A stretch of DNA of 64,000 bases from Bacteroidota bacterium (lineage in GTDB: Bacteria > Bacteroidota > Bacteroidia > Flavobacteriales > Flavobacteriaceae). Made by a program: the position numbers and the translations under genes. The first letter of the stretch is position 1; each line of letters opens with the position of its first letter. The notes beneath the pieces are model-generated. The model had not been told where the DNA came from. It made no database searches and was given only the letters and a program-made list of their open reading frames with translations. Shown here piece by piece: positions 1-9,040 of this stretch. The DNA lies in the NCBI GenBank assembly GCA_018267095.1, contig JAFDZC010000003.1:62001-126000 (forward strand). Direction: 5' to 3'.

Positions 1-225
1 AAAGGAGTCAACGACAATGCGCGCAGACGCGGAATTGTAATGCACGCCGCGGATTATGTTTCAGAAAGTTTTATCAAAGCCAACAAACGTTTGGGCAGAA
101 GTCAAGGTTGCCCGGCCGTTCCGGTGGAATTGTCTGCTGAAATTATTGATTTGATCAAAGATAAATCTTGTTTGTTTATCTATCATCCTTCAAGAAGCTA
201 TTCTTCTGACAAGTTGTTTTCGTAA
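1..225 (+). CDS. Murein L,D-transpeptidase catalytic-domain protein (3' end only)
   Basis: The frame is open from base 1, so the 5' part lies outside the window; 74 residues remain. They include GIVMHAADYVSESFIKANKR and the SQGCPAVP motif. The Cys of this SxGC motif is the expected nucleophile of the YkuD-like L,D-transpeptidase family, with the His of VMHA upstream. Members make or remodel 3-3 cross-links in peptidoglycan and act in the periplasm. The protein ends shortly after the motif, as usual in this family. Family assignment rests on motif recognition only. Confidence 0.8.
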   Translation, partial: KGVNDNARRRGIVMHAADYVSESFIKANKRLGRSQGCPAVPVELSAEIIDLIKDKSCLFIYHPSRSYSSDKLFS

Positions 226-315
226 AAATAATTCGGCTAACAATTTCTAAATAAATGATTTGCCGGTATTGTGAAGTTGTCCGAAAAATAAATCAGTAAT
301 TTTTGTCAAAAAAAT

Positions 316-347
316 TTGCGCGAAACTAAACTTATTGTATATATTTG
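316..347 (+). promoter_or_regulatory. Promoter of tRNA-Gly
   Basis: TTG at 316-318 and TATATTTG at 340-347 (21-nt spacer) fit the Bacteroidetes -33/-7 pattern TTG / TAnnTTTG. The -7 box lies 16 nt upstream of the tRNA. Confidence 0.6.
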
Positions 348-363
348 CGCGACCAAAATAAAT

Positions 364-436
<73 letters not shown>

Positions 437-446
437 CAGAAAAAAA

Positions 447-472
447 CCTCAAGTGAAAGCTTGAGGTTTTTT
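447..472 (+). terminator. Intrinsic terminator after tRNA-Gly
   Basis: CCTCAAG (447-453) pairs with CTTGAGG (460-466) around a 6-nt loop, followed by a T run. The preceding A run could let it act on the other strand too. The remaining DNA to 629 is AT-rich and shows nothing else. Confidence 0.85.
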
Positions 473-629
473 GTTTATTTCTAATCTGAATAGTAATTTT
501 TATTTGGATTCTTCACTAAAGCAGAGTAAAACTGGAATTATTCATGTGCTACTTATCATTGTATAGCTTTGAATTTTTATAAAACTTTTTTATAGAAAAA
601 TCAAAAAATTATTTGTTTGTCTTTACACT

Positions 630-1577
630 TTATTCGCTGCCGTGAATCGTAATAGGGAGAGAGTATTTTATACGTCTAACGATTCCTCGGAGAGTTCCGG
701 GTTGCCATGGAGGAGAATTAAAGATAACTCTTGCCGCTTCATTGTCTAGTATAGGGTGTACTCCACGAATAAGCTGTAACTCCTTGATTGTTCCATCTTT
801 TTCAATAATAAAACTCACAAATATTTTTCCTTTGACATCAGCTGCTTCTATCGGAATCACAAAATTGTGACCAACATATTTGTAAAAACTTTCAATACCA
901 TCTTTAGGTACGGGTTTCACTTCTAATGAGTTGTAATGAAAGGTATTTCCTAATGAGTCAACACTTGTACCCTTTATAAGATTGCCATCTTTATATTCTT
1001 CAATAAATGTAAGTTTAATTTTTTTCTCTGTTCCAGTCCAAATACTATCCTTAAAGCCTCCAAACAGTTTTCCGTAACTCTTTGCCCCATTAATTTCTTC
1101 TGAATAAAAGCCGTTTCCATCAATAACTTTTTGTTGACCTGCTTCATCATAAAATTGGTTAACTCTTAGGATATTCTGATTGTTGATATCGCCTTTATTA
1201 ACCATATATTCACCCACTATTTTCTTCTCGCCATTGCTGTACCATGAATAATATTTCCCTAAGGGTTTTCCTTCATAAAAATTCATAATCTTCTCCTTTT
1301 TTCCATTTTCATAAAAGAAAAGAAATTGACCTGATTCTACAAGATTGTCTTTGCTGGTGCTTTTTCCAATCATTCGTGGTTTGCCAGATTTAAAGTAATC
1401 AGAAAACAAATATTCACTTTGTTCAGTTCCATAATCCTTCACAACACGAGTATAAATTGATTTTTCTTCTGATGTTTCAATACCCAAAGAATCTACATAA
1501 GACTGCATGTCAAAACTGTTTTGAGCCAGAAGTCCGGTGGTGAAAGAACTTAAAAAAACAAGAAAGAAGTTTTTCAT
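630..1577 (-). CDS. TonB C-terminal domain protein with MORN-like repeats
   Basis: 315 residues. An N-terminal signal peptide (MKNFFLVFLSSFTTGLLAQ) is followed by a central part with repeated FYENGKKEK and WYSNGEKKI motifs of MORN/YwqK type. The C-terminal ~80 residues (from about VKGKIFVSFIIEKDGTIKEL) match the TonB C-terminal fold, including the Gly-Thr-Ile and Trp-Gln-Pro-Gly positions. Such proteins in Bacteroidetes are annotated as energy transducer TonB, but this one starts with a cleavable signal instead of a membrane anchor plus proline-rich spacer, so real energy transduction is doubtful. It lies 25 nt downstream of thyA on the same strand. The coding DNA is more AT-rich than that of thyA. 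Confidence 0.75.
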   Translation of the reverse strand: MKNFFLVFLSSFTTGLLAQNSFDMQSYVDSLGIETSEEKSIYTRVVKDYGTEQSEYLFSDYFKSGKPRMIGKSTSKDNLVESGQFLFFYENGKKEKIMNFYEGKPLGKYYSWYSNGEKKIVGEYMVNKGDINNQNILRVNQFYDEAGQQKVIDGNGFYSEEINGAKSYGKLFGGFKDSIWTGTEKKIKLTFIEEYKDGNLIKGTSVDSLGNTFHYNSLEVKPVPKDGIESFYKYVGHNFVIPIEAADVKGKIFVSFIIEKDGTIKELQLIRGVHPILDNEAARVIFNSPPWQPGTLRGIVRRIKYSLPITIHGSE

Positions 1578-1602
1578 TTTCAGAAAAATACGGGATTTTT
1601 AT

Positions 1603-2427
1603 TTACACCGCCACTTCACCTTTGATATGCGGATGCGGATCGTAATCGGTCAGGGTGAAATCTTCAAATTTAAAGTCAAAAATATTCTTGACCTCAGGAT
1701 TCAAATGCATCTTCGGAAGCGCGCGCGGTTCGCGGCTGAGTTGTAGTTCAACTTGTTCAAAATGGTTGTTGTAAATGTGCGCGTCACCAAAAGTGTGAAT
1801 GAACTCGCCCGGTTGTAAATCGCAAACTTGCGCAATCATAAGCACCAACAAAGCATACGAAGCAATGTTAAACGGAACGCCCAAAAAGATATCGGCGCTG
1901 CGTTGGTACAATTGACATGACAGTTTGCCATCGGCTACATAAAACTGAAAAAAAGCATGACAGGGCGGAAGGGCCACTTTACCGTTGGCGACATTTTCGG
2001 CAAATGATTTCGAAGTGTCGGGCAAAACCGATGGATTCCAAGCTGAGATAAGCATTCTGCGGCTGTTTGGATTGGTTTTGAGTGTGTCGATGAGTTCTGA
2101 AATCTGATCGATGTTTTCGCTGTTCCAATTACGCCATTGATGTCCGTAAACCGGACCTAAGTTTCCGTTTTCATCAGCCCATTCGTCCCAGATACGCACA
2201 CCGTTTTGATTCAGATAACCAATGTTGGTTTCGCCTTTTAAAAACCAAAGCAACTCATAAATAATCGACTTCAGATGCAACTTTTTGGTAGTCACCAGCG
2301 GAAAACCTTCGCTTAAATCAAACCGCATCTGATAGCCAAAAACACTTTTGGTTCCGGTGCCGGTTCGATCGCCTTTTTGCGTTCCGTTTTCGAGTACGTG
2401 TCTGACTAAATCGTGGTATTGTTTCAT
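1603..2427 (-). CDS. thyA: Thymidylate synthase
   Basis: Makes dTMP from dUMP using methylene-tetrahydrofolate, in the cytoplasm. 274 residues, slightly longer than the 264 of the E. coli enzyme. The catalytic Cys sits in [13 protein letters not shown]. The folate/dUMP signatures [31 protein letters not shown] and the C-terminal HIKGEVAV are present. The extra length falls just before the active site, around [14 protein letters not shown]. Probably co-transcribed with the nuclease gene upstream (52-nt gap) and the TonB-like gene downstream. Confidence 0.97.
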   Translation of the reverse strand: MKQYHDLVRHVLENGTQKGDRTGTGTKSVFGYQMRFDLSEGFPLVTTKKLHLKSIIYELLWFLKGETNIGYLNQNGVRIWDEWADENGNLGPVYGHQWRNWNSENIDQISELIDTLKTNPNSRRMLISAWNPSVLPDTSKSFAENVANGKVALPPCHAFFQFYVADGKLSCQLYQRSADIFLGVPFNIASYALLVLMIAQVCDLQPGEFIHTFGDAHIYNNHFEQVELQLSREPRALPKMHLNPEVKNIFDFKFEDFTLTDYDPHPHIKGEVAV

Positions 2428-2479
2428 GAGATTGCAGTTGCTTAATGATTGGTTTCAGGCAGAAAAGGAAACGTTTTGA

Positions 2480-3100
2480 TTATTCTCTTTTAGAGATTTC
2501 GTCTCTGATTTTGGCCGCTTTTTCGTAGTCTTCTTCTTGTACCGCATTTTCAAGTAATTCGTGCAATTCTGACAAACTGTGTTTGGTGTAAGTATCGCCG
2601 GCTTGGTTGCTTTCTTCGGTACCGAAGGTTTCCGGAGTTGAGAGTACACCGTCTAAATCGTCATCTTGTTGTGGGTTTTCAGATGGGCCTTTAAGGTAAA
2701 TTCCGGCTTTGTCTAAAATATTCATATAAGTAAAAATCGGAGCCGAAAAACGCAACGCCAAAGCAATAGCATCTGAGGTTCTGGCATCGATGATTTCTTC
2801 AATTTTATCGCGTTCGCAAATAATACTCGAATAAAAAACGCCATCAACCAATTTGTGAATAATCACTTGTTTGACCACAATGTCAAATCGATCGGCAAAG
2901 TTTTTAAACAAATCATGCGTGAGCGGACGCGGCGGTTTGATTTCTTTTTCGAGTGCTATGGCAATAGACTGCGCTTCAAAAGCACCAATGACAATCGGTA
3001 ATTTTCGTTCACCATCCACTTCATTCAAGATCAAGGCGTACGCTCCGTTTTGCGTTTGGCTGTATGAAATGCCTTTGATCGTTAACTTAACTAAACTCAT
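2480..3100 (-). CDS. Bifunctional nuclease (DUF151/BFN) family protein with UVR motif
   Basis: 206 residues. The N-terminal ~140 residues match the bifunctional nuclease domain: LPIVIGAFEAQSIAIALE, RPLTHDLFKNF, DARTSDAIALALR. After an acidic linker the C-terminal ~35 residues (ELLENAVQEEDYEKAAKIRD) form a UvrB/UvrC (UVR) motif, an arrangement usual in Bacteroidetes. The founding plant protein has RNase and DNase activity; the bacterial role is unclear. It has its own promoter in the gap behind etfA. Start chosen at the ATG 20 nt after the inferred transcription start. Confidence 0.88.
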   Translation of the reverse strand: MSLVKLTIKGISYSQTQNGAYALILNEVDGERKLPIVIGAFEAQSIAIALEKEIKPPRPLTHDLFKNFADRFDIVVKQVIIHKLVDGVFYSSIICERDKIEEIIDARTSDAIALALRFSAPIFTYMNILDKAGIYLKGPSENPQQDDDLDGVLSTPETFGTEESNQAGDTYTKHSLSELHELLENAVQEEDYEKAAKIRDEISKRE

Positions 3101-3126
3101 AAATATTCAAACTCGGAATGAAGGTA

Positions 3127-3155
3127 CAAATATACAGAGGTTTTTTTCAGACCAA
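3127..3155 (-). promoter_or_regulatory. Promoter of the bifunctional nuclease gene
   Basis: On the minus strand TTG (3155-3153), an 18-nt spacer and TATATTTG (3134-3127) match the Bacteroidetes consensus. It directly abuts the T-run side of the etfA terminator, so terminator and next promoter are packed within 75 bp. Confidence 0.65.
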
Positions 3156-3159
3156 AATA

Positions 3160-3200
3160 AAAAGGCTATCTAAATCAAAACTGAATTTAGACAGCCTTTT
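3160..3200 (-). terminator. Intrinsic terminator after etfA
   Basis: Arms 3160-3175 and 3185-3200 form a 16-position stem with a single mismatch around a 9-nt loop. On the minus strand it is followed by a T-rich run. It lies 22 nt after the etfA stop. Confidence 0.85.
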
Positions 3201-3222
3201 ATCAGGCACAAATTACAAAAAA

Positions 3223-4191
3223 TTATGCGTTTTGCGCCTTGAAAGCTTTTATTTTTTCGGTGAGTTTCGGAACCACTTCAAAAGCATCGCCCACAATTCC
3301 GTAGTCGGCTACTTTAAAGAAAGGCGCTTCCGGGTCGGTATTAATCACCACTTTTACTTTAGATGAATTGATTCCGGCAATATGCTGAATCGCTCCTGAA
3401 ATCCCCACGGCTACATACAAGTTGGCTGCCACCGGTTTTCCGGTTTGTCCTACGTGTTCGCCATGTGGTCTCCAGCCTAAATCAGAAACCGGTTTTGAGC
3501 AAGCGGTAGCAGCGCCCAACGCCGAAGCTAAATCTTCAATCATGCCCCAATTTTCAGGGCCTTTCAAACCGCGACCGGCTGATACGACTATGTCCGCATC
3601 GGCAATGGTTACTTTTCCGGTGGTTTTTTCGGTCGATTGAACTTGCACGCCCAAATCGGCATCGCTGATGTTTACTGAAAAATCTTCCGACGATAGCGAC
3701 GAAGCATTTTCAGTCACCCCGTATGAATTTTTGCCCAAGCTCAACACTTTTACCGCAGTGCTGATTTCGGTAATGTTGAACGCTTTGTTTGAAAACGCAT
3801 GTCTTTTTACCTGAAATGGAGCCATGCTCACCGGCAATCCTACAACGTTCGAGGCAAATCCGGCCTGCAAAGCCACCGCCACCAGCGGAGCCATATACAA
3901 ACTGTCGGTGGTTGACGACAACAACACCAATTGTGCGTTTTCTTTTTGAGCCGCTTGTTTGACGGCATCGGCATAAGCACGTGCGCTAAAACCCGAAAGT
4001 TTGGCGTCGTTGATTTTTAAAACTTTATCCACGCCGTATTTACCCAGGTCAGACACATCGCCTGCATTGATGGTTACGGCCGTTACGGTAGTGCCCATGT
4101 TTTGCGCCACCGCTTTGGCATACGAAGCCAATTCAAAAGCTACTTTTTTGAATTTCCCTTCGGCTGATTCTGCATATATTAATATAGACAT
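3223..4191 (-). CDS. etfA: Electron transfer flavoprotein, alpha subunit
   Basis: 322 residues, normal length. The C-terminal FAD domain shows VVSAGRGLKGPENW, GWRPHGEHVGQTGK and the KVVINTDPEAPFFKVADYG signature. With EtfB it passes electrons from acyl-CoA and other dehydrogenases to ETF-quinone oxidoreductase. etfB lies upstream on the same strand, but 139 nt of GC-rich repeat-like DNA separates the two, which is wide for an ETF pair. A strong terminator follows. Confidence 0.96.
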   Translation of the reverse strand: MSILIYAESAEGKFKKVAFELASYAKAVAQNMGTTVTAVTINAGDVSDLGKYGVDKVLKINDAKLSGFSARAYADAVKQAAQKENAQLVLLSSTTDSLYMAPLVAVALQAGFASNVVGLPVSMAPFQVKRHAFSNKAFNITEISTAVKVLSLGKNSYGVTENASSLSSEDFSVNISDADLGVQVQSTEKTTGKVTIADADIVVSAGRGLKGPENWGMIEDLASALGAATACSKPVSDLGWRPHGEHVGQTGKPVAANLYVAVGISGAIQHIAGINSSKVKVVINTDPEAPFFKVADYGIVGDAFEVVPKLTEKIKAFKAQNA

Positions 4192-4225
4192 TGCTGAATA
4201 TTTTTAATGTTTGATTTTATTTTTT

Positions 4226-4318
4226 GGGCGTTTCCCTGCGGGCAGTTGGTTTGCAACCTCGTGTCCCTTCGGGTCAGGCTTTCGGCTGCACGCGGTGCTG
4301 GCCTCAATCCTTAACGCG
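4226..4318 (+). repeat. GC-rich intergenic repeat, subfamily A, copy 1
   Basis: Begins after a T run with GGGCGTTTCCC and ends ATCCTTAACGCG. Its right half contains GGCTTTCGGCTGCACGCGGT, shared exactly with the element at 26727-26823. It sits between the two ETF subunit genes, so it is probably transcribed within the operon. Confidence 0.7.
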
Positions 4319-4330
4319 AAATCCGTTTCC

Positions 4331-5077
4331 TTAGATAACTTTTGCTTCGTTGTGTAAAGCGTTGACCAATCCGTCAATATCGTCTGCCGAAAACAACTTC
4401 ACAGCCGATTTTGGCGCTGGTTTTTCAAATTTAACCGCTTTGGTTTCAGCGTTGGCTGTCACCGGTTCTAGCACGGTAAGTGTTTTGGTTCTGGCCGTCA
4501 TAATGCCGCGCATGTTCGGAATGCGCAAATCTTTTTCTTCTACCAAACCTTTTTGTCCACCAATAATGAGTGGAAGCGCAGCGGTAACGATTTCTTTTCC
4601 GCCGTCAATTTCGCGCGCTGCGGTAGCTTGGTTGCCCTCGACTTTGAGTTCGATGCATGAGTTTACAAAGTTGTAACCTAATAAAGCTGCCATCATACCC
4701 GGTACCATGCCACCGTTGTAATCAAGTGATTCTTTGCCGGCAATGATCAAGTCATAACCGCCGTTTTTGACCACTTCGGCCAATTGTTGCGCTACATAAA
4801 AACCGTCGGTTGGGTTCGCGTTCACACGAATGGCTTCATTGGCGCCAATAGCCAAAGCTTTTCTGAGGGTTGGCTCAGTATCAGGGCCGCCTACATTCAC
4901 CACCGTTACCTGAGCTCCTTGTTGCTCTTGAAACCAAATGGCGCGGGTCAGACCAAATTCGTCGTTTGGGTTGATCACATATTGTACACCGTTGGTGTCA
5001 AATTCTGTGTCTCCGTTGACAAAATTAATTTTGGAAGTAGTATCAGGCACATGGCTGATGCAAACTAATATTTTCAT
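4331..5077 (-). CDS. etfB: Electron transfer flavoprotein, beta subunit
   Basis: 248 residues. It starts MKILVCISHVPDTTSKINF and has the AMP-binding region VTVVNVGGPDTEP..LRKALAIGANEAIRV. Further down are DLIIAGKESLDYNGGMVPGM and the late signature LRIPNMRGIMTARTK. Partner of EtfA; in the heterodimer this subunit binds AMP. Divergent from pdhB with a 386-bp gap. No convincing TAnnTTTG box is seen close upstream; TACTTTCG at 5116-5109 differs by one base. Confidence 0.96.
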   Translation of the reverse strand: MKILVCISHVPDTTSKINFVNGDTEFDTNGVQYVINPNDEFGLTRAIWFQEQQGAQVTVVNVGGPDTEPTLRKALAIGANEAIRVNANPTDGFYVAQQLAEVVKNGGYDLIIAGKESLDYNGGMVPGMMAALLGYNFVNSCIELKVEGNQATAAREIDGGKEIVTAALPLIIGGQKGLVEEKDLRIPNMRGIMTARTKTLTVLEPVTANAETKAVKFEKPAPKSAVKLFSADDIDGLVNALHNEAKVI

Positions 5078-5282
5078 TTTTGAAAGGATTAAAAAGAATT
5101 TTCTGCCGCGAAAGTATGAATTATTTTTGACAATATTTGTTATGCATGCATAATATTTACATCGATTTCGTAGAAAAATGTTTTTTGTCGGTTTTGCCTC
5201 AATTTTTGGTCAGAAAATACCGATTGCTTTTGAAATGATTTTCTTGAATAGCTCACAAACAAAGGCTTTGCAGCTCAGGTGT

Positions 5283-5400
5283 AGTTTGTTTTGGAACCAA
5301 AAACCCTAGCCCTGATGGTAGCGAAAATCCTTTGACGCGTTTCTTGAAGCGGCAAAGATTGCAGCGCACAGCAGGTTCTCGGCTTCTGAAAAAAAATCTG
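5283..5400. repeat. Probable intergenic repeat element upstream of pdhB
   Basis: The 386-bp etfB-pdhB gap contains a short GC-richer segment, AACCCTAGCCCTGATGGTAG, then AATCCTTTG and CAAAGATT as imperfect hairpin arms around ACGCGTTTCTTGAAGCGG, then GCAGCGCACAGCAGG. The order resembles a second family of intergenic repeats that I associate from memory with Flavobacterium genomes. Only one copy is in the window, so repeat status is not shown here. The open frames across it look like chance. Confidence 0.4.
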
Positions 5401-5428
5401 GAGCGCCTTATTTTTTGCTTTTTATTTC

Positions 5429-5436
5429 TATTTTTG
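5429..5436 (+). promoter_or_regulatory. -7 element upstream of pdhB
   Basis: TATTTTTG matches TAnnTTTG and lies 27 nt before the chosen ATG. No well-spaced TTG is visible. Confidence 0.4.
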
Positions 5437-5463
5437 CCTTTCAAAATTTTGATGCAACATCTT

Positions 5464-6441
5464 ATGAGAACGATACAGTTTAGAGAAGCGATTGCCGAGG
5501 CCATGAGCGAAGAAATGCGCCGCGATGAAGCCGTGTATTTGATGGGTGAAGAAGTAGCCGAATACAACGGCGCCTACAAAGCCTCCAAAGGAATGCTCGA
5601 TGAGTTTGGTCCGAAGCGTGTGATTGATACACCTATTGCAGAGCTTGGTTTTGCCGGTATTGCGGTGGGTTCGGCCATGAACGGCTGTCGCCCGATTGTT
5701 GAGTTTATGACGTTTAATTTCTCGTTGGTCGGGATTGACCAAATCATTAATAATGCGGCCAAAATGCGTCAGATGTCGGCGGGACAATTTCCGATGCCGA
5801 TGGTATTTCGCGGTCCGACTGCTTCGGCAGGTCAGTTGGCAGCTACGCACTCACAAGCTTTTGAGAATTGGTACGCCAACTGTCCGGGCTTGAAAGTGAT
5901 TGTGCCTTCGAATCCGTATGATGCCAAAGGATTGCTCAAAGCAGCGATTCGCGACAATGATCCGGTAATTTTCATGGAATCTGAGCAAATGTACGGCGAT
6001 AAAGGCGAAGTGCCTGATGGCGAGTACATTTTGCCGATTGGTGTGGCCGATATCAAACGCGAAGGTTCGGATGTGACGATTGTTTCATTCGGAAAAATCA
6101 TCAAAGAAGCCTACGCAGCCGCTGATGAATTGGCCAAAGAAGGCATTTCATGCGAGATTATTGATTTGCGCACGGTGCGTCCGATGGATTACGATGCGAT
6201 TATTAACTCGGTGAAAAAAACCAATCGTTTGGTAGTTTTAGAAGAAGCTTGGCCGTTTGCGAGTGTGGCTTCAGAGATTACTTACATGGTGCAAGAGCGT
6301 GCCTTTGATTATCTCGATGCGCCGATTCAGAGAATCACGACTGCTGATACGCCGGCTCCGTTTTCGCCAACCTTACTCAAAGAATGGTTGCCGAATTCAG
6401 AGGATGTGATCAAAGCGGTCAAAAAAGTAATGTATAAATAA
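5464..6441 (+). CDS. pdhB: Pyruvate dehydrogenase E1 component, beta subunit
   Basis: 325 residues from ATG 5464. The frame is open further upstream to 5332, but homologues begin at MRTIQFREAIAEAMSEEM and the upstream stretch covers a promoter and repeat-like DNA. Transketolase central domain: MGEEVAEYNGAYKASKGM, FMTFNFSLVGIDQI, then the C-terminal domain with EIIDLRTVRPMDYDAI. With the alpha subunit it decarboxylates pyruvate on thiamine diphosphate and feeds E2 to make acetyl-CoA. No alpha or E2 gene lies in the window. Confidence 0.94.
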   Translation: MRTIQFREAIAEAMSEEMRRDEAVYLMGEEVAEYNGAYKASKGMLDEFGPKRVIDTPIAELGFAGIAVGSAMNGCRPIVEFMTFNFSLVGIDQIINNAAKMRQMSAGQFPMPMVFRGPTASAGQLAATHSQAFENWYANCPGLKVIVPSNPYDAKGLLKAAIRDNDPVIFMESEQMYGDKGEVPDGEYILPIGVADIKREGSDVTIVSFGKIIKEAYAAADELAKEGISCEIIDLRTVRPMDYDAIINSVKKTNRLVVLEEAWPFASVASEITYMVQERAFDYLDAPIQRITTADTPAPFSPTLLKEWLPNSEDVIKAVKKVMYK

Positions 6442-6512
6442 GCATTACAACAACTGAGTAATATTTAACATAGTCTCTCAAAACATAATTCTTTCGGGAA
6501 CTATCAAATTTA

Positions 6513-6520
6513 TATATTTG
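6513..6520 (+). promoter_or_regulatory. -7 element for the DUF5686 gene
   Basis: TATATTTG, exact TAnnTTTG match, immediately before the 5' arm of the hairpin at 6521. Expected start of transcription about 6525-6528, inside the hairpin arm. Confidence 0.5.
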
Positions 6521-6556
6521 AAACTTCATCAAAAATTCATTTTGGTGAAGTTTTTT
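6521..6556 (+). terminator. Intrinsic terminator after pdhB, overlapping the next promoter
   Basis: AAACTTCATCAAAA (6521-6534) pairs with TTTTGGTGAAGTTT (6540-6553), 14 bp with one wobble and a 5-nt loop, and continues into T6. Read-through RNA from pdhB contains the full hairpin. RNA started at the promoter just upstream would lack part of the 5' arm and so escape it. Confidence 0.7.
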
Positions 6557-6561
6557 AGCTT

Positions 6562-9039
6562 ATGAAAAAGTTATATTTAATCTTATTCGCCCTTATATTT
6601 CAATGGGTTACCGCCCAAACCAAGGTGAGCGGAATTGTGGTAGACAATACCAACCAGCCGGTGCCTTTTGCCAATATTGTATTTAAAGATTCCAAACTCG
6701 GAACCGTATCCAACGAAGACGGACGTTTTTATATTGAATCCAATCAGACTTTTAAAGCCATTGAAGTATCAATGGTGGGCTATGAAACCAAAGTGGTGCC
6801 GCTTAATAAAGAGGTTAATTACAATTTCAAAATTGTCTTGAGTGAGGGTCAAAAGCTCAAAGAAGTAGTCATTTACAGTGGGAAAACTTCTAAAAAGAAA
6901 AACCCTGCCTTAGATATTTTGCGCAAAATTTGGGAACGCAAGCGTAAAAATGGCTTGTATATGTTTGACCAATACGAGATGGAGAAATACGAGAAAGTTG
7001 AATTTGACATGAACTCAATTGACAGTGCTTTTATGAAGAAAAAAATCTTTAAAGGCATGGAGTTTATCTTCAATCAAGTGGATACTTCTCGCGTAACTGG
7101 AAAAACCTACTTGCCGATTTTTATCAACGAAGCGCTCTCGAATGTCTACGGTGACAACGTCAATAAAAAGGTAAAAGAAATTCTAGTTGCCAACAAAAAT
7201 TCGGGTTTTGAGACCAACCAGCAGCTCATTGCTTTTATCAAAGATTTGTATTCAGAATACAACATCTACAACAATTACTTGACATTTTTTGATAAGAGTT
7301 TTACCAGTCCGCTCTCAAGAACCGGTATTGATGTGTATAATTATGTGTTGACCGATACAGCTTACATTGACAAAAAATTGTGTTACAACATAGTTTTTTA
7401 TCCGCGCCGCAAAAATGAGCTTACCTTCAAAGGAGATTTTTGGGTGAACGATACCACGTGGGCGATCAAAAGCATCAACATGGCGGTGACCAAGAGCGCC
7501 AACATCAACTGGGTCAAAGACATTTATATTGAGCAAGAATTTGATGTGGTCAACGATTCGGTGTTTTTGCTGACCAAAGATTATATGATGTCTGATTTTG
7601 CACTGAGTAAAAAAGAGAAATCAAAAGGAATTTACGGCAAACGAACTACTTTTTTTCGCAACCACCAATTCAATGTCAAAAAACCGGATGATTTCTACAA
7701 AGAAGAGGTCAACAACCAAGATATGTCGGTATATTTAAAGCCAGATGATTATTGGTCTGAGCATCGATTCGAAAAGCTTTCTAAAGATGAATTGGGTGTT
7801 TACAAAATGCTCGATACACTCAAAACGGTTCGTAGATTTCGTCAGTTGACCGATGCAATAACTATTATCAGCAGTGGTTATTTTCCGGTTGGCCCGCTCG
7901 AATATGGTTCTATTTATTCTACCGTTGGGTATAATGAAGTTGAAGGAATGCGTTTGCGCGGCGGGCTCAGAACCCATTTTAATGACAATGATCCTTGGCG
8001 ATTGCAGGGTTATTTGGCTTACGGATTTAAAGATGACAAAGTCAAGTACGGCATGTCCGGAAAATGGATGATTGAAAAGAAAAACCGCATCATCATCTCG
8101 GGCGGAAATCGTCGCGATGTAGAACAAATCGGTTCGAGTTTGACCAACACCAACGATGTGCTCGGACGCAGTTTTGCTTCGTCGGCATTGTTTACCAATG
8201 GTCGCAACGGAAAACTCACCAACATCAACTTATCCAACATTTCTCTTGAAACCGAACCCGTGCGCAATTTGAATTTGCAAGCCGGATTTACCTACCGAAC
8301 TTTAGAATCGGCCTCGCCAGTTTTTAGTATGGATTATTACACCGATGACAGCCACACTTCCACTAAAAGCGATGTCAAACAACCCGAATTTAATTTTCAA
8401 ATTGAATATACACCTAAGCGAAAAACTGTTGGTTATGGGGTAGAACGCAAAGAAGTCAACGATCCGTTTACACGCGTTTTCTTTTATTACACACGTGGTT
8501 ACAAAGGCTTTATGCAGGGTGACTTTTCATACAACAAGTTTCAGTTTTATATCAATCAGCCGGTCATTATCGGAGCCATTGGCCGCAGTAACTTCATCAC
8601 CGAATTCGGAAAAACCTATGGGAAAGTGCCGCTGGGATTGCTCAGTGTCGTTCCGGGGAACCAAACTTATTTTACAATTGAGAATGCCTTCAACAACCTC
8701 AATTTCTATGAATTTGTTACCGATGAATATGCGACTTTGCAATGGGTGCACAATTTTCAAGGAAAAATATTTGCGCGCGTACCGTTTTTGCGCAAGCTCA
8801 ACTGGCGTGAAAACGTTTCGATTCGCGGGGTGATTGGCAGTATTTCAAACGAGAACAAGGCCCTGAATGCTTCGGGCATAGAATATGTTGCGCCCACCAA
8901 ACCTTATTGGGAATACAGCGCCGGTGTAGGGAATATTTTCAAAGTTTTGCGCATTGATTTTTCATGGCGCGGCAATTATCTCGATTTGCCCAAAGCCAAC
9001 AGATTTAGTGTAAAAGGTTCGATAGGTTTTTACTTTTAA
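6562..9039 (+). CDS. DUF5686 / carboxypeptidase-regulatory-like domain outer membrane protein
   Basis: 825 residues. Signal peptide MKKLYLILFALIFQWVTAQ, then a CarboxypepD_reg-like beta-sandwich (about 20-100; VSGIVVDNTNQPVPFANIVF, GRFYIES, VGYETKVVPL). A long DUF5686 region follows (about 120-825), rich in alternating aromatic strands and ending in KGSIGFYF, a C-terminal Phe typical of outer-membrane barrels. Function unknown; the layout resembles TonB-dependent receptor N-termini without an obvious plug. The next gene starts 1 nt after the stop. Confidence 0.85.
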   Translation: MKKLYLILFALIFQWVTAQTKVSGIVVDNTNQPVPFANIVFKDSKLGTVSNEDGRFYIESNQTFKAIEVSMVGYETKVVPLNKEVNYNFKIVLSEGQKLKEVVIYSGKTSKKKNPALDILRKIWERKRKNGLYMFDQYEMEKYEKVEFDMNSIDSAFMKKKIFKGMEFIFNQVDTSRVTGKTYLPIFINEALSNVYGDNVNKKVKEILVANKNSGFETNQQLIAFIKDLYSEYNIYNNYLTFFDKSFTSPLSRTGIDVYNYVLTDTAYIDKKLCYNIVFYPRRKNELTFKGDFWVNDTTWAIKSINMAVTKSANINWVKDIYIEQEFDVVNDSVFLLTKDYMMSDFALSKKEKSKGIYGKRTTFFRNHQFNVKKPDDFYKEEVNNQDMSVYLKPDDYWSEHRFEKLSKDELGVYKMLDTLKTVRRFRQLTDAITIISSGYFPVGPLEYGSIYSTVGYNEVEGMRLRGGLRTHFNDNDPWRLQGYLAYGFKDDKVKYGMSGKWMIEKKNRIIISGGNRRDVEQIGSSLTNTNDVLGRSFASSALFTNGRNGKLTNINLSNISLETEPVRNLNLQAGFTYRTLESASPVFSMDYYTDDSHTSTKSDVKQPEFNFQIEYTPKRKTVGYGVERKEVNDPFTRVFFYYTRGYKGFMQGDFSYNKFQFYINQPVIIGAIGRSNFITEFGKTYGKVPLGLLSVVPGNQTYFTIENAFNNLNFYEFVTDEYATLQWVHNFQGKIFARVPFLRKLNWRENVSIRGVIGSISNENKALNASGIEYVAPTKPYWEYSAGVGNIFKVLRIDFSWRGNYLDLPKANRFSVKGSIGFYF

Positions 9040-9040
9040 G

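Noticed and set aside
5253-5567. 104-codon minus-strand frame and the upstream extension of pdhB to 5332
   Set aside because: Both cover repeat-like intergenic DNA and the pdhB promoter; their sequences are basic and unlike proteins, and homologues of PdhB start at 5464.
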